A stretch of 64,000 bases of DNA from Guptibacillus hwajinpoensis. GTDB taxonomy: Bacteria > Bacillota > Bacilli > Bacillales > Guptibacillaceae. Shown here one piece after another: positions 51,055-58,538 of this stretch. Location: NCBI RefSeq assembly GCF_001039475.1, contig NZ_LELK01000009.1, positions 62,001-126,000 of the forward strand, given 5' to 3'. Below the pieces are notes generated by a model. The model did not search any database. It saw only the letters and a program-made list of their open reading frames with translations, and was not told where the DNA came from. Numbering within the stretch: the first letter of the stretch is position 1; the number at the start of each line of letters is the position of its first letter. The translations under genes were made by a program, and so were the position numbers.

Positions 51055-51062
51055 TGTCAATG

Positions 51063-52076
51063 TCACTCCGTATATTCCCCCATCTCTTCCCATTCTGGCT
51101 TCACTTCGATGTCCATTTCCTCTGCTGCCTTTTTGTTCATTTTAAGCTTTAGATTCTGTGGATACTGAACAGGCAATTCCGCAGTTGTTTCTTCACCCTT
51201 AAGGATCTTCGCTGCCATTTGACCTGCTTCATAACCAATATCTTTGTAATCAAAACCATAAGCTGCAAATGCACCACGATTAACTGAATCAAATTCTCCG
51301 GCAAACATTGGAATGTCTTTATCATTCGCTACACTAATAACTGACTCTAGAGCAGATACAACTGTGTTATCCGTCGCAATGTAGATAACATCTACTTTTC
51401 CAACAAGAGCTTCAGTAGCCTGTTTAACTTCAGCTGAGGTTGAGACGCTCTTTTCTACCGCTTTCATACCCTTACTAGTTAAGGCTTCCTTTACAATTTC
51501 AACTTGCGCAACTGAATTTTGTTCGCCAGCGTTATAAATTAATCCAACATTCTTGGCTTCAAATTCGTTAGCAATAAATTCAATTGTTTTAGGAATCGCT
51601 TCAGGATGTGTATCCGTTGTTCCAGTAATGTTATCTCCTGGATTATCAAACGATTCAACAAGCTTCGCGCCAACTGGATCTGTAACTGATGTAAATATGA
51701 TCGGAATATCTGATGTCGCATTTAGTGCTGATTGTGCACTTGGTGTTGAATTCGCGAAAATTAGATCGACTTCATCTCCAACTAAGTTTTGAGCGATTGT
51801 GTTACTGTTGTTCATGTCGTTCTGGGCATTTTGAACATCGTACGTTACGTTATCGCCTTCTTTAAACCCGTTTTCCTCAAGAGCCATTTTAAATCCTTCA
51901 AAAGCAGCATCGAGCGAAGGGTGTTCAACAATTTGCGTAACCCCAATTGTATAAGATTCCTCACCTTCTCCACCTTCGTTATTTTCCGTGTTAGACGAAG
52001 TACTATTCGTCCCGCACCCCGTAAGAGCCATTACACTAACAAGTGATATTCCAACCCACTTTTTCCAGGATTTCAC
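51063..52076 (-). CDS. ABC transporter substrate-binding lipoprotein (TrpX / ABC_sub_bind family)
   Basis: 337 residues, GTG start with AGGGGGAC upstream. Signal peptide with lipobox LTGC (Cys21) and Ser/Asn/Glu-rich linker. The mature part YTIGVTQIVEHPSLDAAFEGFKMALEENGFKEGDNVTYDVQNAQNDMNNSNTIAQNL is the ABC_sub_bind signature. Characterised members bind tryptophan (TrpX of streptococci) or tyrosine (C. difficile CD0873). Beside PheDH and paa genes, a phenylalanine or aromatic amino acid ligand is the natural guess. Confidence 0.88.
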   Translation of the reverse strand: MKSWKKWVGISLVSVMALTGCGTNSTSSNTENNEGGEGEESYTIGVTQIVEHPSLDAAFEGFKMALEENGFKEGDNVTYDVQNAQNDMNNSNTIAQNLVGDEVDLIFANSTPSAQSALNATSDIPIIFTSVTDPVGAKLVESFDNPGDNITGTTDTHPEAIPKTIEFIANEFEAKNVGLIYNAGEQNSVAQVEIVKEALTSKGMKAVEKSVSTSAEVKQATEALVGKVDVIYIATDNTVVSALESVISVANDKDIPMFAGEFDSVNRGAFAAYGFDYKDIGYEAGQMAAKILKGEETTAELPVQYPQNLKLKMNKKAAEEMDIEVKPEWEEMGEYTE

Positions 52077-52214
52077 ACGCTTGTCCCCCTAATAGTTAGT
52101 AACTTAACCAGCATATTTTATCGTTATGGTACACTTGCGTTTCTAGCTTGTCAACGAAATGTCTAATAATTATAATTATTAAGTATTTTCAGATATATAG
52201 CCACAGAGTAAAGT

Positions 52215-53183
52215 CTACAACTCTTGCACTAATGAATTAAAGTTTATAGATAGGTTCTCAACGATTCTTGTAGCATCCATAATCATCTCGTCAAAAAGCT
52301 CCTTTACCGTAGGTGTAGATGTTACTAATCCACTAATCTGACCGCCATTAAGAAATCCTTCATCGAGCCTCCCCTCAATCGCACCAATTCTGTGCTTATC
52401 CTCATCTGTCATTGCAGCAAAGTTATTCGAATCAATACCGTTCAACTCTGCTTCTACCAAACGATCGGAGTATTCTGTCTTCAACACTCTACGAACTTTC
52501 CCCACACTGCGACCGATAATGACTGTTCCAGTGTCGTTTGCTTCCATAAGCTTTGCTAAATAGCGCTCATGATAGGGAGAATCTTTCGTAGCCACAAGCC
52601 TTGTTCCCATTTGCACTCCTTTTGCCCCAAGAGCAAAAGCAGCAGCTAACCCTCTCCCATCTCCAACCCCACCCGCTGCGATGACTGGGATTGATACGTT
52701 CGCAACAAGTTGAGGAATTAGGGTCATCGTTGTTAATTCAAGAGGTGAGTTAATACCTGCCGCTTCATAACCCTCACCAACAATTAGATCTGCTCCTGCT
52801 TCTTCTGCTTTTCTTGCATGCTTAACGCTTGCTGTGACGCAAATAACCTTTATATCGTTTTGTTTAAAAAAGGATATAAATGGTGAAGGATTTCCTGCTG
52901 ATAGCGATACGACTGGAACATTGTGTCTCACTGCTAACTCACACATCTCTTTAAAATGTGTTGTCACAGTGATTGGAATATTAAGGGCAAACGGTTTAGA
53001 CGTCCGCTTTTTCATATTTAGTAGAAGTCCTTCGACTTCATCTGGTCCCATTGTTCCTGTTCCAATTGTTCCCAGACCTCCTGCTTCAGACACAGCAGCA
53101 GCGAGAATAGGACTCGAGATATTCCCCATTCCTCCTTGAATAATTGGGTACTGAATCGAAAGTAATTTACAAACACAATTCAT
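52215..53183 (-). CDS. Nitronate monooxygenase / FMN-dependent oxidoreductase (NPD family)
   Basis: 322 residues of the 2-nitropropane dioxygenase family: a TIM barrel with PIIQGGMGNISSPILAAAVSEAGGLGTIGTG at the start, AEEAGADLIVGEGYEAAGIN and VIAAGGVGDGRGLAAAFALGAKGVQMGTR (FMN-phosphate loop). Such enzymes oxidise nitronates or, as FabK-type, reduce enoyl thioesters with NAD(P)H. AAAGGAG precedes the ATG. It is divergent from the PaaY-like gene, with an intergenic site similar to that of paaA. The position in a paa cluster without PaaE raises the idea of a redox helper, which I cannot support further. Confidence 0.87.
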   Translation of the reverse strand: MNCVCKLLSIQYPIIQGGMGNISSPILAAAVSEAGGLGTIGTGTMGPDEVEGLLLNMKKRTSKPFALNIPITVTTHFKEMCELAVRHNVPVVSLSAGNPSPFISFFKQNDIKVICVTASVKHARKAEEAGADLIVGEGYEAAGINSPLELTTMTLIPQLVANVSIPVIAAGGVGDGRGLAAAFALGAKGVQMGTRLVATKDSPYHERYLAKLMEANDTGTVIIGRSVGKVRRVLKTEYSDRLVEAELNGIDSNNFAAMTDEDKHRIGAIEGRLDEGFLNGGQISGLVTSTPTVKELFDEMIMDATRIVENLSINFNSLVQEL

Positions 53184-53204
53184 TACTTGTTCTCCTTTCT
53201 TTTT

Positions 53205-53232
53205 ATATAACGATAAACAAACGATATCGTGT
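53205..53232. promoter_or_regulatory. Candidate operator in the NMO / PaaY divergent region
   Basis: On the minus strand CGTT and CGTTATATAA are 11 bases apart, as in the paaA operator, and the decamer CGTTATATAA is identical there. No promoter boxes fit exactly at the same distance, so this is weaker than the other two sites. Confidence 0.5.
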
Positions 53233-53314
53233 ATTCGTGTTATACTTATTTATATCATTCAAAAAGAACCTATCGTATTCCTGCTTAAGTTAATGGAAAG
53301 GAGAACTATTTCTT

Positions 53315-53845
53315 ATGTTAATTTCATATCAAGGAATTGAACCAGTCATTAGTGAGGATGTTTTTATTGCACCGGGTGCCAAAATAATCGGTGATGTACG
53401 AATTGGAGCAGATTCTAGCGTGTGGTTTAATGCTGTTCTTCGAGGAGACGAAGCACCAATTGTGATTGGTAGCGGATGCAACATCCAAGACAACTGCACC
53501 TGCCATTTATTCGAAGGTTATCCTCTCGTATTAGAAAACGAAGTATCAGTAGGGCATAATGCTATACTTCATGGATGTAAAATTAAAAAAGGTGCTTTAA
53601 TCGGAATGGGAGCAATCATTCTTGATGGTGCAGAAATTGGGGAAGGGTCTCTAATCGGAGCTAATACGCTCATCCCCTCAGGAAAGAAAATACCCCCAAA
53701 CTCTATGGTACTTGGCTCACCCGGTAAAGTAGTTAGGGAACTATCTGATAAAGACAGAGAACTCATTAGATTAACAATTGAAACATATAAAACAAAAGGA
53801 AAAGAATTCAAAGAGCAGTCCCACATTGTAAGTGAAGGAGTATAG
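53315..53845 (+). CDS. paaY: Gamma-carbonic-anhydrase family hexapeptide-repeat protein, PaaY-like
   Basis: 176 residues. Left-handed beta-helix hexapeptide repeats (VFIAPGAKIIGDVRIGADSSVWFNAVLRGDEAPIVIGSGCNIQDNCTCHLFEGYPLVLENEVSVGHNAILHGC in parts) with the metal-binding histidines CHLFE, VGHNAILHG. The family includes gamma carbonic anhydrases and PaaY, a thioesterase of the phenylacetate pathway that hydrolyses the toxic dead-end 2-hydroxycyclohepta-type CoA thioester. The paa setting favours PaaY. AAAGGAG precedes the ATG; the gene is convergent with paaX. Confidence 0.82.
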   Translation: MLISYQGIEPVISEDVFIAPGAKIIGDVRIGADSSVWFNAVLRGDEAPIVIGSGCNIQDNCTCHLFEGYPLVLENEVSVGHNAILHGCKIKKGALIGMGAIILDGAEIGEGSLIGANTLIPSGKKIPPNSMVLGSPGKVVRELSDKDRELIRLTIETYKTKGKEFKEQSHIVSEGV

Positions 53846-53848
53846 AAA

Positions 53849-53878
53849 AAGAAGGAACGGGGCTCCCGTTCCTTCTTT
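53849..53878. terminator. Bidirectional terminator between PaaY-like gene and paaX
   Basis: GAAGGAACGGG / CCCGTTCCTTC with a 3-base loop; flanked by A and T runs, between convergent genes. Confidence 0.9.
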
Positions 53879-54778
53879 CTATCCTCGATCAATTAGTAAT
53901 GGATGCTGTAGTGCATCGTAACCGTTGTCCTTATTTGTTAATTCGTTTCCTTCTTTAAAAACCTCTTCAAAGAATTGAGACGATGGCTTAGCAAGCGTTT
54001 TGTAGTAATCACTAAACAGCCTCGCAGCATGTTCACCAGGCCATGCATCAGGAAGCAACTCTGCTGGCAATCCTGGATCGATGAACAAGAATTTCCTATA
54101 TTCATGTACTAACTTAGCTCGTTCTACGAAACATTCTCCATCGCTCATCTTACCTTGTTCAATCTTGCTTCGGTCGATCACATATCGTTCACTATACATT
54201 TTTATAAACTCTCGATATTTATCGCTGATTTCATCCAAGTCCCAGCATTCATTCACTAGCGCTATGTTCTCATGCGGTCCTTTGTAATCAGCAATAAAGA
54301 AATGTACATGCTCGCTAATGTCATACTTCTCGATGAGCAGTTCCACTTGTTCCTCAAGATGATTTGGTGATAGCCATAAGCTAGCAGAAGAACTCCCAAA
54401 CCCACTCCAAACTAATTCTTTACGAAGCTCGTCCCGAATATGACGTTTTTCTTCAGGAATCGTATAAAGGAACATTCTCCATCTACCATCCCATTCAGCT
54501 GGCTGAAGTTTAAAAATTCTCCTGGCTGCTTCATCCATACGCTTCACGCCGCGTTCAGTCAAATAATAGAAGCTTTTGTTCCCAACTTTCCTTGATTGCA
54601 CCCATCCCTGTTTATTCATTCTTGAAATGGCTGCACGCACTGATTGGTCATTGTGGCCAAATTCTTTCAAAAGGCGAATAAGGCTTCCAATCCAGATCTC
54701 ATTTCCATAATGCCTAATGTATTCACCATACAAAGTAAAGATCATCGACCTTGTATTTAAGCTTTCATTCATCATCAT
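53879..54778 (-). CDS. paaX: PaaX-family transcriptional repressor
   Basis: 299 residues from the ATG at 54778 (GGGGG upstream; an ATG at 54793 is less likely). N-terminal winged helix: SMIFTLYGEYIRHYGNEIWIGSLIRLLKEFGHNDQSVRAAISRMNKQGWVQSRKVGNKSFYYLTERG in parts, the PaaX signature. PaaX represses paa operons and is released by phenylacetyl-CoA in E. coli. Central and C-terminal domains are as in the family. A perfect 18-bp palindrome lies just upstream, so autorepression is likely. Expected to sense the pathway intermediate here too. Confidence 0.9.
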   Translation of the reverse strand: MMMNESLNTRSMIFTLYGEYIRHYGNEIWIGSLIRLLKEFGHNDQSVRAAISRMNKQGWVQSRKVGNKSFYYLTERGVKRMDEAARRIFKLQPAEWDGRWRMFLYTIPEEKRHIRDELRKELVWSGFGSSSASLWLSPNHLEEQVELLIEKYDISEHVHFFIADYKGPHENIALVNECWDLDEISDKYREFIKMYSERYVIDRSKIEQGKMSDGECFVERAKLVHEYRKFLFIDPGLPAELLPDAWPGEHAARLFSDYYKTLAKPSSQFFEEVFKEGNELTNKDNGYDALQHPLLIDRG

Positions 54779-54791
54779 ACCCCCGCTCGTC

Positions 54792-54809
54792 ATAACGGTA
54801 TACCGTTAT
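54792..54809. promoter_or_regulatory. 18-bp perfect palindrome upstream of paaX
   Basis: ATAACGGTATACCGTTAT is fully self-complementary and lies 14 bases upstream of the paaX start. Its half-site CGTTAT also appears in the paaA and NMO sites. Probable operator for PaaX. Confidence 0.75.
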
Positions 54810-54866
54810 TATCACGCAGCCTAAATATGATGTTATACTACCAGACCATAACGCTCAACGCAACTT

Positions 54867-55643
54867 TTACTCGCCTTTAAACTCTGGTTTACGCTTTTCT
54901 GAGAATGCATCGAGCGCTTCTATTCGATCTTTCGTTGGTATTGTAACTTCGTAAGCTTTGGACTCAATGGCCATGCCCGTATGCCGATCCACATTCATAC
55001 CTTCACGTACTGCGAATTTCGCTTGTTGCACAGCTACAGGTGCATTGCGGCAAATTTCTGTAGCTAGCTCTTCACACGTTGCAAGCAGCCTTTCACGTTG
55101 AACGACACCATTTAAAATTCCATACTCATACGCTTCTTCCGATGACAGTTTACGAGCTGTTAGCACTAACTCCATCGCCTTTGCTGTTCCAATTAATCGA
55201 GGAAGCCGCTGGGTTCCACCAGCTCCTGGAATAATACCGAGACTTGTTTCGGTGAGGCCCATTTTCGTTCCTTCAACTGCATAACGGAAATCACAGGCAA
55301 GCGCCAGTTCAAATCCACCTCCAAATGCGTAACCATTCAACGCAGCAATCGTTGGTTGCGGCAATGATTCCACAGCAGTGAATACCTCACGAATCTTTTT
55401 AACATTTCTACGAACTTCACTCTCCGTTAATGTTCTTCTCTCTTTTAGATCAGCTCCTGCACTGAAAGCCCTTTCACCTGAACCCATAAAAATAACAGCC
55501 CTCACATCTCGATCTGAATAAATATCGTCTACAATTCCTTGAAGAACCGAGAGCGTATCGAAATTAAAACAGTTTAATACCTCTGGACGGTTTAATGTAA
55601 CGTATCCTATGTGATTTTTCACTTCATATGTAACAACAGCCAT
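54867..55643 (-). CDS. paaF: Enoyl-CoA hydratase (crotonase), PaaF-type
   Basis: 258 residues from the ATG at 55643 (GAGGAGG upstream). Crotonase fold with oxyanion hole (AFSAGADLKE, LNGYAFGGGFELALACDF) and both catalytic glutamates: Glu in GGGFE and, exactly 20 residues later, Glu in LTETSLGIIPGAGG. So it should hydrate trans-2-enoyl-CoA, in this setting 2,3-dehydroadipyl-CoA in lower phenylacetate degradation. Last gene of the paaABCD operon. The PaaF name is by context; other crotonases are equally close in sequence. Confidence 0.85.
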   Translation of the reverse strand: MAVVTYEVKNHIGYVTLNRPEVLNCFNFDTLSVLQGIVDDIYSDRDVRAVIFMGSGERAFSAGADLKERRTLTESEVRRNVKKIREVFTAVESLPQPTIAALNGYAFGGGFELALACDFRYAVEGTKMGLTETSLGIIPGAGGTQRLPRLIGTAKAMELVLTARKLSSEEAYEYGILNGVVQRERLLATCEELATEICRNAPVAVQQAKFAVREGMNVDRHTGMAIESKAYEVTIPTKDRIEALDAFSEKRKPEFKGE

Positions 55644-55679
55644 TTCATGACCTCCTCTAGTATTGTGAGCACAGGAAAG

Positions 55680-55721
55680 AGCCGGGCAATTGATTGAAAT
55701 GCGCAATCAATCTCCGCGGCT
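55680..55721 (-). promoter_or_regulatory. Intra-operon nested hairpin between paaG and paaF
   Basis: AGCCG / CGGCT outside and ATTGATTG / CAATCAAT inside, no U run. It lies in the 143-bp gap between the two crotonase genes and may affect mRNA processing or decay. Confidence 0.45.
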
Positions 55722-55786
55722 ACTTTCACTCTATAGCATCTATTCTTGATAATCCCCCTGTTTCCCTCTTTTAACTAGTAACCCAT

Positions 55787-56560
55787 TTAACTACCTTGAA
55801 AGACAGGCTTACGCTTCTCAGTAAATGCCTTAACTCCTTCAGCGTGGTCATTCGTTCGACCTGCCTCACGCTGTGCATCTGCTTCCATATCAAGTACCTG
55901 TTCAAGACTATGATCAAAGCTCTTTGAAAAGCTCTGCTTTATTAGACTAATGGCTTTCGGAGGAAGTGCTGCAAGACGACTTGCAAATTCCACTATCCCT
56001 TTCTCCCATTGTTCATTTAAAATCAACTCGTTAACAAGACCTAATTCCTTCGCTTCAGGAGCACCCACTTTCTCGCCAAGCATTGCAAGCTCCAGCGCCT
56101 TCGCGTGCCCGATGAGACGAGGTAGAAAATACGTGCTTCCTGAATCAGGAACGAGTCCGACATGAACAAATGCTTCTATGAAGCTAGCACGTTCATGTGC
56201 TAGTCGAAAATCGCACGCAAGAGCAAGACTCATCCCCGCGCCTGCAGCTACCCCATTAACTGCTGCAACAATAGGCTTTCTGGAGGAGACAATTTGTTTT
56301 ATCATCGGATTATAAGCAGTCCTGAGCATTTCACCATGATCTAGTCCTTCTTCTACTCCATTTAAATCTTGACCGGAACAAAATGCCCTTCCATTCCCTG
56401 TTACTACGATACAGCGAACATCTTGATCATTCGTAGCTTTCTGGATTGCTTCTGTAACTTCCTGATTCATTTTGAATGTAAACGCATTCAATTTATCAGG
56501 GCGATTTAAGCGAACCCAACTTACGTGATCCTTTACTTCGTATTCAATCGTTTCGAACAT
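55787..56560 (-). CDS. paaG: 1,2-epoxyphenylacetyl-CoA isomerase (PaaG-like crotonase)
   Basis: 257 residues with the start at ATG 56560 (GTG 56569 is possible). The crotonase fold lacks both hydratase glutamates (AAGAGMSLALACDF, and AFVHVG at the second site), but has Asp in GLVPDSGSTYFLPR, the acid of PaaG isomerases. PaaG turns the ring 1,2-epoxide of phenylacetyl-CoA into the oxepin-CoA. This fits its place after paaABCD. It is preceded by the EthD gene with a 20-base gap. Confidence 0.88.
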   Translation of the reverse strand: MFETIEYEVKDHVSWVRLNRPDKLNAFTFKMNQEVTEAIQKATNDQDVRCIVVTGNGRAFCSGQDLNGVEEGLDHGEMLRTAYNPMIKQIVSSRKPIVAAVNGVAAGAGMSLALACDFRLAHERASFIEAFVHVGLVPDSGSTYFLPRLIGHAKALELAMLGEKVGAPEAKELGLVNELILNEQWEKGIVEFASRLAALPPKAISLIKQSFSKSFDHSLEQVLDMEADAQREAGRTNDHAEGVKAFTEKRKPVFQGS

Positions 56561-56580
56561 CACTATCACACCGTCCCTTA

Positions 56581-56901
56581 TTACTTTGTATTAACCGTTT
56601 CGCTAACTTCTTCTCCAATCATTAACGTAACGAGATCGCCTGCAAAGCTCATCAAATCTTTGCCTGATGCTTTACCTTCCTGAGACTTCATACCTGCTTT
56701 CATTGATTCATGATCTTCATAGAACATCTCGCACATTAAGTAGTAGTCGCTCTTCCCCATTGGAGAGCCGACAATTTTCGTTACTTCCATTTTCTTTAGC
56801 CCTGGAATTTTTGAAGTAATCGGCGCATGCGTATTAAAATAATGCTCATCAAATTTCTGTGCGTTCTCCGGCTGTTTGTACAATGCAATCACTTTTACCA
56901 T
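56581..56901 (-). CDS. EthD-family small protein
   Basis: 106 residues, MVKVIALYKQPENAQKFDEHYFNTHAPITSKIPGLKKMEV at the N-terminus: EthD-type dimeric alpha-beta barrel with the YxxxHxP signature. EthD proteins accompany oxygenases and dehalogenases in aromatic or ether degradation. In the paa operon between paaD and paaG, so perhaps a helper or a lactone or oxepin isomerase; known paa operons of Gram-negative bacteria lack it. Confidence 0.88.
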   Translation of the reverse strand: MVKVIALYKQPENAQKFDEHYFNTHAPITSKIPGLKKMEVTKIVGSPMGKSDYYLMCEMFYEDHESMKAGMKSQEGKASGKDLMSFAGDLVTLMIGEEVSETVNTK

Positions 56902-56926
56902 TCTTCATCAACCTTTCTCAAATTAG

Positions 56927-57400
56927 TTAAATCGACACAGGTTTCATTGCCTCAAATGGGTTTTTACAAGACTTGCAATACAGAATACTTCTACAAGCAG
57001 CCGGACCAAAAATATTATCCAGCGTTGTATAAACAGAGCCACAATAAGGACATGGTACACGCCATTCATTTCCATCATGAGCCTCGGGTGGTGCAATTCC
57101 ATATTCCTTTAATTCGAGCCGCCCTTTCTCGGAAACACGATCTGTTGTCCAAATAGGGTTGCGAATATAGGTTACGGTAACAGATTTCACCTCCTGAATA
57201 TCTTCTACAGCGAGCGTCATATCCCTTTTCATGATGTCGAGCGCAGGACAACCAGAGAAAGTAGGCATCGCATCAATTTCCACATGAAGACCAATCGTCC
57301 GAACCTCATAGACTATCCCAAGATCCACGACACTGATTGATGGAATTTCAGGATCTTTGACTGTTTGAAGAGCTGCCATTACTCGCTCTTCAAGTGTCAT
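56927..57400 (-). CDS. paaD: PaaD, iron-sulfur maturation-like protein of the epoxidase (MIP18/DUF59)
   Basis: 157 residues from the ATG at 57400 (GAGAGGGTG upstream; an ATG at 57424 overlaps the paaC stop). MIP18/DUF59 domain: EERVMAALQTVKDPEIPSISVVDLGIVYEV and TFSGCPALDIMKRDM with the conserved Cys. The C-terminal zinc-ribbon-like part has CPYCGS and CKSCKNPF. Required in other species for an active phenylacetyl-CoA epoxidase, probably for [Fe-S] or diiron site assembly. Confidence 0.92.
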   Translation of the reverse strand: MTLEERVMAALQTVKDPEIPSISVVDLGIVYEVRTIGLHVEIDAMPTFSGCPALDIMKRDMTLAVEDIQEVKSVTVTYIRNPIWTTDRVSEKGRLELKEYGIAPPEAHDGNEWRVPCPYCGSVYTTLDNIFGPAACRSILYCKSCKNPFEAMKPVSI

Positions 57401-57417
57401 ATCAATCACCCTCTCAT

Positions 57418-58197
57418 TTACCATTCCGTAGCCGGAATAGATTGATAGACTTCTGAAAGAATGGCTAATGATGTTGTCAGGTGTTTCGTGTGAGTACCAT
57501 TACGGCCATCTCCATTCTTCATCTTCATGGATAAATCGATTGGCTCTTTCTTTTGCAATTCTGCTATAAAGCGTTGCTTAAGTGTTGCTTCACTTTCGAT
57601 AAGAGAAAGTGTAACGATCTGATCTCCTAAATCTCCATAAGACAAAACTCCTTCAAAATCTTCTAGTACGAGTTTTATAGCAGTCTCCATTCGACTCCGA
57701 GCTTCAGGCGTGCTATTCATTAACTGGATAAACCATGTTTCCCAGTGCATGAGATGGTAAGTCATTTCAACTGAAATTTTCTTTACAATGTGTTGAAGAG
57801 GCTCATATGACTCTTTCTTAATTGAATCCAAGCGAATCTTTTTGGCAAGAGTATAAAAGTAATTACGTACGACAGTGAATCCCCAATCGAAGTCGGGATT
57901 AACTAGATACGTTCCCGTTCCATTTGGTAGTTCTAGAATAATGGCGTTACGAAATTTTTCAGGCCGGCGATTATGTGTGAGTGAGTCAGCCTTCCCTTCA
58001 CCAAGCTCTTCTAACAAAGAATAATAAAGGGTAGCATGACCCATTAAATCCTGACTAATGGAGGAAAAAGCTACATCTTCTTCAATATGTGGAGCAAGTC
58101 CTAGCCATTCTGATCCTCGATAAGCCAAGATAAAATCATCGTCTGCCAGTTGATACAGTAATTCGATTAAACAATTGCGGTATTCTATAGATTCCAT
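57418..58197 (-). CDS. paaC: Phenylacetyl-CoA epoxidase structural subunit PaaC
   Basis: 259 residues. Ferritin-like four-helix protein: LLYQLADDDFILAYRGSEWLGLAPHIEEDVAFSSISQDLMGHATLYYSLLEELG at the N-terminus and YHLMHWETWFIQLMN in the middle are typical of PaaC. It pairs with PaaA and stabilises it; it lacks a complete EXXH diiron set of its own. ATG overlaps the paaB stop by one base (TAATG). Confidence 0.94.
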   Translation of the reverse strand: MESIEYRNCLIELLYQLADDDFILAYRGSEWLGLAPHIEEDVAFSSISQDLMGHATLYYSLLEELGEGKADSLTHNRRPEKFRNAIILELPNGTGTYLVNPDFDWGFTVVRNYFYTLAKKIRLDSIKKESYEPLQHIVKKISVEMTYHLMHWETWFIQLMNSTPEARSRMETAIKLVLEDFEGVLSYGDLGDQIVTLSLIESEATLKQRFIAELQKKEPIDLSMKMKNGDGRNGTHTKHLTTSLAILSEVYQSIPATEW

Positions 58198-58538
58198 TAC
58201 TTATCCCCTCCCCCCATTATGTCTTTCTCAGTAAGCTGCTCCTGCTCATACTGTCGCCATTTCTTCTTCAAATACCCGTACCCTTTCGTTTCACGATAAT
58301 CTTTATTGAGTTGCTTCATTGATTCACGCTCATCCTGAGACATGCGCTTCACGTCTTCTCGTTTAACAACCCAAATATCAGCTACCTGCTCTCGTCTAAA
58401 GAAGTTTTCTTTTGCCATAATAAACGCAAGATCTCTGTTCGGAGCAAGAAGGCTAAATTGATGTTGTAACGAGGAGGTGTCTGTTTTTTTACTAAACACT
58501 TCAAAAACTTGATAAAATCCATTCTCCTCTTTACTCAT
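58197..58538 (-). CDS. paaB: Phenylacetyl-CoA epoxidase subunit PaaB
   Basis: 113 residues from the ATG at 58538, which overlaps the paaA stop by 8 bases. FYQVFEVFSKKTDTSSLQHQFSLLAPNRDLAFIMAKENFFRREQVADIWVVKREDV matches PaaB, the small bridging subunit that joins the PaaAC heterodimers. The C-terminal extension (SQDERESMKQLNKDYRETKGYGYLKKKW) is charged and absent in the E. coli form as I remember it, so it may be lineage specific. Confidence 0.92.
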   Translation of the reverse strand: MSKEENGFYQVFEVFSKKTDTSSLQHQFSLLAPNRDLAFIMAKENFFRREQVADIWVVKREDVKRMSQDERESMKQLNKDYRETKGYGYLKKKWRQYEQEQLTEKDIMGGGDK

